Below are positions 24,055-32,635 of a stretch of 41,138 nucleotides of DNA, one piece after another; position 1 is the stretch's first letter, and every line of letters begins with the position of its first letter. The stretch comes from Pseudomonas syringae. Lineage in GTDB: Bacteria > Pseudomonadota > Gammaproteobacteria > Pseudomonadales > Pseudomonadaceae. The notes under the pieces are model-generated. The model saw nothing but the letters and a program-made list of their open reading frames with translations, did not search any database and was not told the origin of the DNA. The position numbers and the translations under genes are program-made. The stretch lies in contig NZ_WKCB01000051.1 of assembly GCF_021606685.1 (NCBI RefSeq), forward strand, positions 1 through 41,138, written 5' to 3'.

Positions 24055-24753
24055 CTAGCGGCACACGCCCCAACGGCCCATATCCAGATGAAAGTGGTTG
24101 CGATGCGCGGCGTTGTAGTCCGGGCTCAATACGACATTGAAAGCGTCGCAGGCCCCGTCACGCGCCTGACGCAGAAACCGCGCGCTATCGCCCTGCCCCG
24201 GCCAATCCTTGAGCACACTGATACTGCGCCCGTCCGCCAAGCGAAAGCCGGCGATATCCAGGGCATTCGCCGAAGCGTGCTGGCTGAGTCGCCCCTCGGC
24301 ACGGTTATACACATTGCGACAGGCAAAGCTGCCCAAGTGCTCGACCCGCGTCACCGCCTGACCAAACACCGCCTGGGCCGCCGGTTGCAGGCTATGGCGC
24401 TCGAACAGGGCAAACGCGACGGCCAGCGGGCAACTGGCGAGAAAGCTGCTGCTCAACGCCACCTCAGCGCCCTGCACGCGCAAGACATTGCGCAATGGGC
24501 ACGCGGCATCGTCCGCCGTATCCGCTTGATGACTGACGCGCAGGCCGGAGGTTTTCAGCACCTGGTCGCACAGCGCCGGGTCATTCTGTAAACGCCCCAG
24601 CTTGAAACGCGTCAACAGGTTCGGGCTGTCGCGCACGTCCAGCGGCGCCCAAGGGTTCCACTCAGCCGGCAACGGCACCCAACCGCGCCACACACCCACG
24701 GCGAAAGCGCCGCCGAGCAACAGCAGCACACCGATCACTTTGGAAAAACGCAC
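24055..24753 (-). CDS. Extensin-like C-terminal family protein (putative cell-wall peptidase fold)
   Basis: 232 residues. An N-terminal membrane anchor (VIGVLLLLGGAFAVGVW) is followed by the extensin-like C-terminal domain: SQHASANALDIAGFRLADG, then NAAHRNHFHLDMGRWGVC. The His/Asp pattern SxH...D and HFHLD resembles the zinc site of M15-type peptidases, so a role in peptidoglycan processing in the periplasm is plausible but not proven. Cys residues are probably paired. It starts with GTG at 24753 after AAGGAC, three bases from the stop of the upstream PEP-mutase-like gene, so the two are coupled. Confidence 0.85.
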   Translation of the reverse strand: MRFSKVIGVLLLLGGAFAVGVWRGWVPLPAEWNPWAPLDVRDSPNLLTRFKLGRLQNDPALCDQVLKTSGLRVSHQADTADDAACPLRNVLRVQGAEVALSSSFLASCPLAVAFALFERHSLQPAAQAVFGQAVTRVEHLGSFACRNVYNRAEGRLSQHASANALDIAGFRLADGRSISVLKDWPGQGDSARFLRQARDGACDAFNVVLSPDYNAAHRNHFHLDMGRWGVCR

Positions 24754-24756
24754 TGT

Positions 24757-25584
24757 TTAGTCCTTGAAGAACTGTTTGGCCTGACTGAACGGCATCTTGC
24801 GTTCGGTGAACGTGAACGTGCCCAGTTCATAAACCTCCTGCGCCGCCCGGTAGAACTCGCCATACGCCGCCAAGGCCATGGCCGAGCCGACACTGATACG
24901 CCGCACGCCCATCGCGCTCAACTGCGCCACGCTGAGGTTCAAGCCGCCGGACATCAACACGTTAACCGGCTTGGGCGCGACGGCTTTGACCACCGCCAGC
25001 ACTTCCTCGGCACTGCGCAGGCCGGGCGCATACAGCACGTCGGCACCCGCTTCGGCGTAGGCCTGCAGGCGGCGGATGGTGTCGGGCAAATCCAGGCGGC
25101 CATGCAGGAGGTTTTCCGCGCGGGCTGTCAGCGTAAAGGCAAAAGGCAGGCTGCGGGCGGCAGCGACGGCGGCTTCCACGCGCTCAACCGACAGGTCAAA
25201 GGGATAGATCGGGTCGACCGCGATACCGGTGGCATCTTCGATGGAGCCACCGACGATACCGCAGGCAGCGGCGCGCAGGATGGTTTGGGCGCAGCCTTGG
25301 GGGGTATCGCTGAAACCGTTTTCCAGGTCGGCGGCCACCGGCAACGCAGTCGCGCGGACAATCGAGCCAGCATTGGCCAACGTGTCCTCCAGCGACAGCG
25401 CGCCCTCGGCATCCGGCCGCCCCAGGCTGAACGCATACCCCGCGCTGGTGGTGGCCAGGGCTTCGAAACCCAGGCTGGCCAGCATGATCGCCGAGCCGGC
25501 ATCCCACGGATTGGGCATCACAAATGCGCGATCACGCTCATGCAAGGCCTTGAAGGTTTCGGCGCGAAGGGTTTGGGCATCCAT
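24757..25584 (-). CDS. Isocitrate lyase/PEP mutase superfamily protein
   Basis: 275 residues, a TIM-barrel protein of the ICL/PEP mutase family. Visible blocks are NPWDAGSAIMLASLGFEALATTS, LPVAADLENGFSD (metal-binding Asp/Glu), GIVGGSIEDA and LTARAENLL. Members include carboxyphosphonoenolpyruvate mutases, 2-methylisocitrate lyases and oxaloacetate decarboxylases. The Lys-Lys-Cys-Gly-H loop of true isocitrate lyases is absent, so a lyase acting on a small 2-oxo or phospho compound is likely, with substrate unknown. AGGAG lies 7 bases before the ATG. Confidence 0.88.
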   Translation of the reverse strand: MDAQTLRAETFKALHERDRAFVMPNPWDAGSAIMLASLGFEALATTSAGYAFSLGRPDAEGALSLEDTLANAGSIVRATALPVAADLENGFSDTPQGCAQTILRAAACGIVGGSIEDATGIAVDPIYPFDLSVERVEAAVAAARSLPFAFTLTARAENLLHGRLDLPDTIRRLQAYAEAGADVLYAPGLRSAEEVLAVVKAVAPKPVNVLMSGGLNLSVAQLSAMGVRRISVGSAMALAAYGEFYRAAQEVYELGTFTFTERKMPFSQAKQFFKD

Positions 25585-25611
25585 GACTGACTCCTGGCGG
25601 GCAATGAACGC

Positions 25612-26472
25612 CTAGAGTAACCCCAGTTGCTCCGCTGCGGGTTCTCGATCCAGGGTCGGCAACGCCGGCAAGCCTGGCAAACGCGCCATCAACATGCCGT
25701 GAAAGCGCAGCGCCAGTTGCGCGGCGAGGCGGTTATCGGAGGTGTGCAGGAACACGTAGGGCGTGCGCCCCTCTTCGATCCAGCCAGCGATTTTTTCCAC
25801 CCAGGGGATCAGGAACGGGTCATTGGCCGTCAGCTCCGGATGGCCGATAAAACGCACTTGGGGGAACAGGGTCAGCGCCGCCGGGCGCGGTGGCACCTTG
25901 GGCTTCTTCGATTGGGCATGCAGCACGGCGGCCGCGGTGGAGGTGCAGCTGAACAGAGGGCGAGAGTCGAGGCAGATACGTTCAACGCCACGGTCGCGCA
26001 GCAGGCGGTTGAGCATGCGCTCGGCGTCGCCTTTGGCGAAGAACTCTTGGTGGCGCACCTCGACTGCCAGGGGCCGGTCCAGCCCATCGATAAAACCCGC
26101 CAGTTCGCCGAGGCGCTGCGGCGTAAAATTCGCCGAGAGCTGCAGCCACAGCGGTGAGACGCGCTCACCCAACGGGCTCATCAGGCCGACGAAGCTTTCC
26201 GCTGCCGGTAGCTGCTCACGCAAATCGCCGTTGTGGCTGATATCTCCTGGGAATTTGGCCGTGAAGCGAAAATCCTCGGGCATGATCTCGGCCCAGCGCT
26301 GCACAGTGGCGGCCGAGGGTCGGGCATAGAACGTGGTGTTGCCTTCAACGGCGTTGAAGACCTGGGAATAGAGGGCGAGGTAGTCGTTGGAGCGGGCATC
26401 GGCGGGGTACAGGTACTCGCGCCAGGCGTTTTCGCTCCAGGACGGGCAACCGATGAAATAAGGCAAAGGCAT
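25612..26472 (-). CDS. DUF72 (YecE-like) TIM-barrel protein
   Basis: 286 residues. The N-terminus YFIGCPSWSENAWREYLYP and the motifs NAVEGNTTFYARPS, FRFTAKFP, LAVEVRHQEFF and VFLHTSDN are DUF72 (YecE) hallmarks. The family is widespread and has no established reaction. The ATG at 26472 is preferred to one at 26511, because it forms TGATG with the stop of the upstream small gene; this also implies translational coupling. The end is near the ICL/PEP-mutase-like gene (27 bases), so a four-gene leftward operon (26762 to 24055) is likely. Confidence 0.9.
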   Translation of the reverse strand: MPLPYFIGCPSWSENAWREYLYPADARSNDYLALYSQVFNAVEGNTTFYARPSAATVQRWAEIMPEDFRFTAKFPGDISHNGDLREQLPAAESFVGLMSPLGERVSPLWLQLSANFTPQRLGELAGFIDGLDRPLAVEVRHQEFFAKGDAERMLNRLLRDRGVERICLDSRPLFSCTSTAAAVLHAQSKKPKVPPRPAALTLFPQVRFIGHPELTANDPFLIPWVEKIAGWIEEGRTPYVFLHTSDNRLAAQLALRFHGMLMARLPGLPALPTLDREPAAEQLGLL

Positions 26473-26762
26473 CAGATGTGAATGTCGAGGCCCAGCACTT
26501 CCATATCCCATTCGACAAAGCCGGCGGTGGTCAGGTAACTGGCCAGGGCGGTCGCAACGCTTTTGCTCATGGAACGTGGGAAGACCATGTCCTGCTGACG
26601 GGCCGGAAGGCCGCTGATACGTGCCTGGGAGCTGGGTTGCGCATCGGCTTGGACTTCGATGAAGTCCGGCGAGTCCTCGACGGAATCGTCCACCGTGGCG
26701 TTTGCCTTACGCGGCTTGCGCTTGATTGGGTAGGACTGTGAGGAAAAACCATCAATACGCAT
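26472..26762 (-). CDS. Conserved small hypothetical protein coupled to DUF72
   Basis: 96 residues; not recognised. The first 55 residues are polar and probably disordered, with a basic patch (SYPIKRKPRKANA) followed by acidic sequence. The C-terminal part (RQQDMVFPRSMSKSVATALASYL) may form helices and ends DMEVLGLDIHI. It has no membrane segment or Cys. The stop TGA shares a base with the DUF72 start. The start lacks a strong Shine-Dalgarno. Confidence 0.72.
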   Translation of the reverse strand: MRIDGFSSQSYPIKRKPRKANATVDDSVEDSPDFIEVQADAQPSSQARISGLPARQQDMVFPRSMSKSVATALASYLTTAGFVEWDMEVLGLDIHI

Positions 26763-26931
26763 AGGCGCGAACTCGCTATCAGTAATGGCATTTTAGTGGC
26801 GCAATCCGTAGCGCGCAAATGCTCTGGTGATAACTAGAACACATAATTTGAAAAAGGTTTAAAGCAGGGGGCAAATTCTGACGATTGGCGCAGTTCGCGG
26901 CGCGTTTGATATCAATTGGCTTCTAGTCTGA

Positions 26932-26974
26932 GGGGGCTGCTTCGCAGCCCAACGCGGGCAAGCCCGCTCGCCAC
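26932..26974. repeat. Solitary REP half-element
   Basis: GGGGGCTGCTTCGCAGCCC, itself a hairpin, is joined to AACGCGGGCAAGCCCGCTCG and CCAC. This matches one arm of the element at 22381-22511; the opposite arm is missing here. It lies just downstream of tsaB. The rest of 26763-26994 shows no other clear signal. Confidence 0.82.
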
Positions 26975-26994
26975 GACAAGCCCGCGCATCAGAT

Positions 26995-27678
26995 TTAGAG
27001 GCCGCGCTCGGCTTTGGTTTGCGCGACTTTATCGCGCAGATACACCGGTGCAGCCTGGTCGGCAGGGATCGCCTCGCCGCGCTCAAACGCGAAGCGCGCC
27101 AAGGTCAGCAAATCTTCCGCATGGGGCAGCATTGCCGCGTCCTGGCCCACGGGTGACACGCCGATACGCTCGCCATAGCCCCAGCCGGTGCCAGCGCCGA
27201 ACCAGTCACCGCTGGCGCCTTCCGGCACTACCGAGGCTTCTGGCGGTTGCACGGCCTCAACGCCCACCAGGCGCATTTCGCCGGCGGTTTCGCGGTAGCA
27301 GCCCCAGTAGACTTCATCCATGCGCGCATCAATCGCGGCCGCCACTTGGGAAGCGCCGTGTTCGCGCAATGCGCGCTGGGCCAGCACTGCCAAATTGGAC
27401 ACCGGCAAAACCGGACGCTCCAGCGCAAAGGCCAGGCCCTGCACCACGCCGATGGCAATACGCACCCCGGTAAACGCCCCCGGGCCACGGCCAAAGGCAA
27501 TGGCATCGACCGCCGCCAGGGTGGTCCCTGCCTCTTCCAGCAGTTGCTTGATCATCGGCAACAGCTTTTGCGCGTGCAGGCGCGGGATCACCTCGTAGTG
27601 GCTGGTTACCTTGCCATCGTGCAGCAAGGCAACGGAGCAAGCTTCAGTCGCGGTGTCCAGGGCCAGCAGGGTGCTCAT
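26995..27678 (-). CDS. tsaB: tRNA t6A synthesis protein TsaB
   Basis: 227 residues, ASKHA fold. It binds TsaD and TsaE in the complex that transfers threonylcarbamoyl to A37 of ANN-decoding tRNAs. The N-terminal LLALDTATEACSVALLHDG and GRGPGAFTGVRIAIGVVQGLA are the conserved TsaB (YeaZ) blocks. The ATG at 27678 starts MSTLLALDT; the earlier start at 27726 adds an unlikely extension. It lies 89 bases downstream of adk on the same strand. The product t6A is the substrate of TcdA, encoded at 5.8 kb. Confidence 0.94.
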   Translation of the reverse strand: MSTLLALDTATEACSVALLHDGKVTSHYEVIPRLHAQKLLPMIKQLLEEAGTTLAAVDAIAFGRGPGAFTGVRIAIGVVQGLAFALERPVLPVSNLAVLAQRALREHGASQVAAAIDARMDEVYWGCYRETAGEMRLVGVEAVQPPEASVVPEGASGDWFGAGTGWGYGERIGVSPVGQDAAMLPHAEDLLTLARFAFERGEAIPADQAAPVYLRDKVAQTKAERGL

Positions 27679-27767
27679 CGGTGTGGGTGTCCAAGTTGAA
27701 AAAAAGTGCGCCAGTATAAACAACAACGGCCCGCAAGCGGGCCGTTAGCATGCAGCCGAGGCATTGA

Positions 27768-28415
27768 TCAGCTCAGTGCTTGCAACACCTTGGCGGTGAT
27801 GGCTTCTACGGAGCCAACGCCCGGGATGTGGCTGTACTTGGGCTTGCCCTGGGCAGCGGACAGCTTCTGGTAGAAATCCACCAGCGGCTTAGTCTGGGAA
27901 TGGTAGACCGACAGGCGATGGCGCACGGTTTCTTCCGTGTCGTCCTTGCGCTGTACCAGTTCTTCACCAGTGATGTCGTCCTTGCCTTCAACCTTAGGCG
28001 GGTTGTAGACCACGTGGTACACGCGGCCCGAGCCTTCGTGAACGCGACGACCGGCGATACGCTGAACGATTTCTTCGTCTTCAACGGCGATTTCGACCAC
28101 GGCGTCCAGCTCGACACCGGCCGTCACCAGGGCTTCAGCCTGGGGAATGGTGCGCGGGAAGCCGTCGAACAGGAAGCCGTTGGCGCAGTCTGGTTGCGCG
28201 ATACGGTCCTGGACCAGGGCGATGATCAGATCATCGGACACCAGGCCACCGGCATCCATGATGCTTTTGGCTTGAACGCCCAGCTCGGTGCCGGCTTTTA
28301 CCGCAGCGCGCAGCATGTCACCGGTGGAGATTTGTGGAATGCCGAATTTTTCAGTGATGAACTTTGCCTGAGTACCTTTACCGGCCCCGGGAGCTCCCAG
28401 CAGAATGACGCGCAT
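27768..28415 (-). CDS. adk: Adenylate kinase
   Basis: 215 residues, the long type with a LID domain. It interconverts ATP + AMP and 2 ADP. The P-loop GAPGAGKGTQ starts at residue 7, ISTGDMLR and GFLFDGFPRT (AMP binding) follow, and the LID runs about 122-160 (GRRVHEGSGRVYHVVYNPP). The LID has no zinc cysteines, as usual in Gram-negative bacteria. A strong GAGGAG lies 8 bases before the ATG at 28415; the 36-residue extension upstream is not supported. Confidence 0.97.
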   Translation of the reverse strand: MRVILLGAPGAGKGTQAKFITEKFGIPQISTGDMLRAAVKAGTELGVQAKSIMDAGGLVSDDLIIALVQDRIAQPDCANGFLFDGFPRTIPQAEALVTAGVELDAVVEIAVEDEEIVQRIAGRRVHEGSGRVYHVVYNPPKVEGKDDITGEELVQRKDDTEETVRHRLSVYHSQTKPLVDFYQKLSAAQGKPKYSHIPGVGSVEAITAKVLQALS

Positions 28416-28714
28416 CGATGTGCTCCTCAATTTTTTATAGAGATGACGCTCGGATTCGCCGCGTGGGGCCAATCTCGTAATAAATAGGTGGCTCGTAAAA
28501 ACATACGGGCCCAAGCCGCCCAAACGGCCAAAGGCTGATCAAGATACACAGCGGGCCCAAAGCACACAAGCCGCCGAAAGTCGCAGGAACCCACGCCGCG
28601 CATGCGTCACAGGTTGGGTGTGCCTGAGTGCAACCGGCTGCGCAAACGCCGACCGCCCGTTTCCGGGCGACCGTCGTGGTTCTTCTGCAAGCCGTTGAGA
28701 ACACGCAAAAAATC
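28416..28714. other. Intergenic region between ppc and adk
   Basis: 299 bases between two leftward genes. It holds the adk Shine-Dalgarno and a small hairpin CGCCCG/CGGGCG (28654-28669), about 46 bases after the ppc stop, without a U-tract. A TATAAA (minus strand) occurs near 28435 but has no -35 at usual spacing. I see no small gene with a credible start. Confidence 0.6.
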
Positions 28715-31360
28715 TTAACCGGTGTTGCGTAATCCGGCGGCAATACCTGCCACGGACACCAGCAGCGCCTGTTCCAGAGGGCTGCCCTGCTCGGCGTCTT
28801 GTTGGCGCGAGCGCGCCAGCAACTCGGCCTGCAACAGGTGCAGTGGGTCGAGGTAGGTATTACGCAGGCGGATGAACTCCAGCGTGTCCGGGCTATGCGC
28901 CAGCAGTTGCGACTGGCCAGTCAAGCCAAGCACCACACGGCATGCCTGCGACAATAGGTCGCGTAAGTGCGCACCCAATGGCAGCAGGTCCGGCTGCACC
29001 AGGCGCTCGTCATACAGCCGCGCGATATCCGCGTCAGCCTTGGCCAGCACCATTTCCAACATGTCGATGCGGGTGCGGAAGAAGGGCCACTGCTCGCGCA
29101 TCTGCCCCAGCAGCTCACCTTCCCCACGCTCCAAAGCCTTGCTCAGCGCGGCTTCCCAGCCAAGCCAGGCGGGCAGCATCAGGCGCGTCTGGGTCCAGCC
29201 GAAGATCCACGGGATAGCCCGCAAGCTTTCAATCCCACCCGCACGGCGCTTGGCCGGGCGACTGCCCAGGGGCAAGCGACCCAATTCCTGCTCCGGTGTC
29301 GATTGGCGGAAGTACTCGACGAACTGCGGATTTTCCCGCACCACGGCGCGGTAAGCGCTGACACCGTCCGCCGCCAATTCGTCCATCAAATGGCGCCAGG
29401 CCGGTTCAGGAGGGGGCGGCGGCAACAGGGTCGCCTCCAGCACTGCGGCCAGGTAGAGGTTGAGGTTCTGCTCGGCGATGTCCGGCAGGCCGAACTTGAA
29501 TCGGATCATCTCGCCCTGTTCGGTGGTACGGAACCGCCCCGCCACCGAACCCGGCGGCTGCGACAGGATCGCCGCGTGGGCCGGGCCGCCGCCACGCCCG
29601 ACGGTGCCACCGCGACCGTGGAACAACAACAGTTCCACCTGCTGCTCGCGGCAGATATCCACCAGGCGTTCTTGAGCCCGGTACTGTGCCCAGGCGGCGG
29701 CCGTGGTGCCGGCGTCCTTGGCCGAGTCGGAGTAGCCGATCATCACTTCCTGCGGGCCCTGCAACCGTGAACGGTAGCCGGGCAGCAGCAACAGTTGTTC
29801 GATAACCGGACCTGCGTTATCCAGGTCGGCCAGGGTTTCAAACAACGGCACCACGCGCATCGGCCGTTGCACGCCCGACTCTTTAAGCAGCAGTTGCACC
29901 GCCAGCACGTCCGACGCCGCACCGGCCATGGAAATGACATAGGAACCGAGCGACGCCGCTGGCGCGGCAGCCACTTCCTTACAGGTGTTGAGCACTTCGG
30001 CGGTATCGGCCGATGGCTTGAAATAGGCCGGCAGCAGCGGACGACGGTTGGCCAGTTCCTTCATCAAGAAGCTGATACGGGTGTCTTCGTCCCAATCCTC
30101 GTAACGCCCCAGGCCGAGGTAATCGGTGATTTCGGTCATGGCCGCCGAGTGACGGCTGGAATCCTGGCGCACATCCAGGCGCACCAGGAACAAACCAAAC
30201 GTCACCGCGCGGCGCAGGCAATCGAGCAACGGGCCATCGGCAATCACGCCCATGCCGCATTCGTGCAGCGATTGGTAGCACAGCTCCAGCGGGTCCAGCA
30301 GGTCGCGGTTGTTCTGCAACACCGCCGCAGGCGCCGGGGTGCTGGCGGTGAGCGAGGTGTGTGCCCATTGGCGGGTTGCACGCAGGCGCTCGCGCAGCTG
30401 CTTGAGCAGCGCGCGATAAGGCTCGACGCTGTCGCCTACCTGAGCCTGCAACGCCGCGCTGGCATGCTGCATCGACAGCTCAGAGGCCAGGTGATCGATA
30501 TCGCGCAGGTACAAATCGGCGGCCATCCAGCGCGCCAGCAACAGCACCTCGCGGGTAACCGGCGCGGTGACATTCGGGTTGCCGTCGCGGTCGCCGCCCA
30601 TCCACGATGCAAATCGGATCGGCGCCGCTTCCAGCGGCAAGCGCAGGCCGGTGGCGGCATGCAAGGCCTGGTCAGCCTTGCGCAGGTAGTTGGGGATGGC
30701 ATGCCACAGCGAATGCTCGATCACCGCAAAGCCCCATTTGGCTTCGTCCACGGGGGTGGGCCGGGTGCGGCGGATTTCTTCGGTGTGCCAGGCTTCGGCG
30801 ATCAACCGTTGCAGGCGCTGGCGGATCTGCTCGCGCTCGGCGGTGGTGAGGTCGCGGTGATCCTGCAGCGCCAGTTGTGCGGCGATCGCATCGTACTTTT
30901 GGATCAGGGTGCGGCGCGCCACTTCAGTGGGGTGGGCGGTGAGCACCAGTTCGATCTCCAGGCGCCCCAATTGACGGGCCAGGGACTCATTGCTGTGACC
31001 TTCGCTTTGCAGGCGGGCCAGCAACTCCGGCAACACGCGCGACTCGAATGGCGCCGGTTGCGACTCATCACGCCGGTGGATCAACTGGTACTGCTCGGCG
31101 ATATTGGCCAGGTTGAGGAACTGGTTGAACGCCCGGGCCACGGGCAGCAGCTCGTCTTCCTGCAACTGGTTGAGGCTGGCGCTCAGTTCATCGCCAGCGG
31201 CTTTCTCCGCAGCGGCGCCGCGTCGATCAGCCTTGGCGCCTTTGCGGATCTGCTCGATCTTGTCGAGAAAATCATCGCCGTACTGCTCTCGAATGGTGTT
31301 GCCCAACAGCTCACCCAGCAGGTGAACATCCTCACGCAAGCGTGCATCGATATCACTCAT
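28715..31360 (-). CDS. ppc: Phosphoenolpyruvate carboxylase
   Basis: 881 residues. It fixes bicarbonate onto PEP to give oxaloacetate, feeding the TCA cycle. The catalytic His143 is in VLTAHPTEVARR, the second site in FHGRGGTVGRGGGPAH, and substrate-binding blocks GGDRDGNP and IGYSDSAKDAG are present. The C-terminus ends RNTG, typical of the family. Allosteric aspartate and acetyl-CoA control is expected from the family. It is divergent from the small gene at 31526 with 165 bases between. Confidence 0.97.
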   Translation of the reverse strand: MSDIDARLREDVHLLGELLGNTIREQYGDDFLDKIEQIRKGAKADRRGAAAEKAAGDELSASLNQLQEDELLPVARAFNQFLNLANIAEQYQLIHRRDESQPAPFESRVLPELLARLQSEGHSNESLARQLGRLEIELVLTAHPTEVARRTLIQKYDAIAAQLALQDHRDLTTAEREQIRQRLQRLIAEAWHTEEIRRTRPTPVDEAKWGFAVIEHSLWHAIPNYLRKADQALHAATGLRLPLEAAPIRFASWMGGDRDGNPNVTAPVTREVLLLARWMAADLYLRDIDHLASELSMQHASAALQAQVGDSVEPYRALLKQLRERLRATRQWAHTSLTASTPAPAAVLQNNRDLLDPLELCYQSLHECGMGVIADGPLLDCLRRAVTFGLFLVRLDVRQDSSRHSAAMTEITDYLGLGRYEDWDEDTRISFLMKELANRRPLLPAYFKPSADTAEVLNTCKEVAAAPAASLGSYVISMAGAASDVLAVQLLLKESGVQRPMRVVPLFETLADLDNAGPVIEQLLLLPGYRSRLQGPQEVMIGYSDSAKDAGTTAAAWAQYRAQERLVDICREQQVELLLFHGRGGTVGRGGGPAHAAILSQPPGSVAGRFRTTEQGEMIRFKFGLPDIAEQNLNLYLAAVLEATLLPPPPPEPAWRHLMDELAADGVSAYRAVVRENPQFVEYFRQSTPEQELGRLPLGSRPAKRRAGGIESLRAIPWIFGWTQTRLMLPAWLGWEAALSKALERGEGELLGQMREQWPFFRTRIDMLEMVLAKADADIARLYDERLVQPDLLPLGAHLRDLLSQACRVVLGLTGQSQLLAHSPDTLEFIRLRNTYLDPLHLLQAELLARSRQQDAEQGSPLEQALLVSVAGIAAGLRNTG

Positions 31361-31525
31361 CAGCCAATCTCCAGCCAGAAATCCGGGACGCGCAGGTCTG
31401 CCAGAGTGCCGCCAGCATCGTTTTATGACAAGACTTTAAACCTTGTGAGTTGCAGCTAGTCTCAACACTGAGTCGCCGCGTTTAGCCACGCAAGCGGCTG
31501 GTCACTCATCACCCTTGAGGTTGCC

Positions 31526-31870
31526 ATGAAAATTCGAGAACTGGCCCAGCATTGGGAAGAGAACGCGAAGGGTCGCCTGACCAAAACCGACTACGCGATC
31601 CACTTGGATGTCGAAGCTGCCGCGCGGTTGGCGGCCATCGCCGAAATGTACCCCAAGCGCAACACCGAAGAACTGCTCGGCGAGCTGATCGGCGCCGCCC
31701 TTGAAGAGCTGGAAGCGAGCTTCCCCTACGTCAAGGGCCAACAGGTAATCGCCACCGACGAAGAGGGCGACCCGTTGTACGAAGACGTCGGCCCTACCCC
31801 ACGATTTCTGACGCTGTCACGTCGTTATCTACACGATCTGGCGGCCAGTGCCGACGAATCCAAGCACTGA
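31526..31870 (+). CDS. Conserved small hypothetical protein
   Basis: 114 residues. It begins KIRELAQHWEENAKGRLTKTDYAIHL and has an Ala-rich helical middle, AARLAAIAEMYPKRNTEELLGELIGAALEELEAS. The beta-strand-helix-helix pattern there resembles a ribbon-helix-helix or antitoxin-like fold, but the typical basic strand is weak, so DNA binding is only a guess. The end (DEEGDPLYEDVGPTPRFLTL) is acidic then aromatic. TTGAGG lies 6 bases before the ATG. It is probably a pseudomonad-specific protein. Confidence 0.78.
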   Translation: MKIRELAQHWEENAKGRLTKTDYAIHLDVEAAARLAAIAEMYPKRNTEELLGELIGAALEELEASFPYVKGQQVIATDEEGDPLYEDVGPTPRFLTLSRRYLHDLAASADESKH

Positions 31871-31943
31871 CACGCCGCTCTACATCCTGGTAATCCCCTT
31901 GTATTCCGGGCCTTTCACAGGCTCGGGGTACCGTTGCGCGTGG

Positions 31944-31981
31944 TAAAAGTTCCAACTTTTAAACGCTGACCATTCAGTCAG
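31944..31981. promoter_or_regulatory. Two inverted repeats upstream of the lipoprotein/lptF genes
   Basis: TAAAAGTT-CC-AACTTTTA (31944-31961) is an 18-bp perfect palindrome. CTGAC-N6-GTCAG follows at 31966-31981, then an AT-rich run ATATTTTTTTA. Both are operator-like; the second with its T-run could also be a weak terminator of the small gene upstream. The remainder of 31871-32154 has only the AGGAG site for the lipoprotein. Confidence 0.5.
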
Positions 31982-32154
31982 ATATTTTTTTAGGCAAATC
32001 GCCATCTTCTCTGAACTATTCAAAAAAGCCTCCGGTCACAGCCAGTAAGCCATCACTTGGAACGGCCGTTTGAACAGGTGCCCCACGCTTAACCGCCAGG
32101 CCCGCCGCCGCTGACCCTTTACGATGGATTTTGATGTTTTTCAGGAGTAATCCA

Positions 32155-32580
32155 ATGGAGTTGAAGACGATGAAGACCAGCACTGCCAAATCCTCGTTTA
32201 ACCACCTGCGCGGGCTCAAATTGGCCGCGCTGGCAATCGGCACCAGCTTCGTTTTGGCTGGCTGCGCCGGCAACCCACCGACCGAGCAATACGCCGTGAC
32301 TCAATCGGCTGTAAACAGCGCGGTCAGCGCCGGCGGCACCGAGTACGCAGCAGTTGAAATGAAGTCGGCTCAGGACAAGCTCAAGCAAGCCGAGATTGCC
32401 ATGCACGACAAGAACTACGACGAAGCCCGTCGCCTGGCTGAACAAGCCGAGTGGGACGCTCGCGTCGCAGAGCGTAAATCCCAGGCCGCCAAGGCTGAAC
32501 AGGCTGTGAAGGATTCCCAGAAGGCAGTTGACGAGCTGCGTAAGGAAGGCATGCGCCCGGCTGCTATCCAGCAGAAATAA
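32155..32580 (+). CDS. DUF4398-type lipoprotein
   Basis: 141 residues. A long basic n-region and a hydrophobic core lead to a lipobox VLAGC with Cys37. The mature protein is one long Ala/Lys/Glu-rich helical segment (LKQAEIAMHDKNYDEARRLAEQAEWDA and similar), expected as a coiled coil. The ATG at 32155 has AGGAG 8 bases upstream; an ATG at 32170 would also keep a lipobox. lptF follows 55 bases downstream, as in P. aeruginosa where the pair is conserved. Likely an outer-membrane envelope component. Confidence 0.9.
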   Translation: MELKTMKTSTAKSSFNHLRGLKLAALAIGTSFVLAGCAGNPPTEQYAVTQSAVNSAVSAGGTEYAAVEMKSAQDKLKQAEIAMHDKNYDEARRLAEQAEWDARVAERKSQAAKAEQAVKDSQKAVDELRKEGMRPAAIQQK

Positions 32581-32635
32581 GCCGCTTGCCCTGACTGCAT
32601 CGCACCTGATATCGAATTGAAAGGACGACACGACT

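Noticed and set aside
31953..31982. AlgU (sigma-E-like) promoter CAACTT...TCAGA upstream of the lptF cluster
   Set aside because: The gap between boxes is 19 bases where 16-17 is expected, and the first box lacks its initial G.
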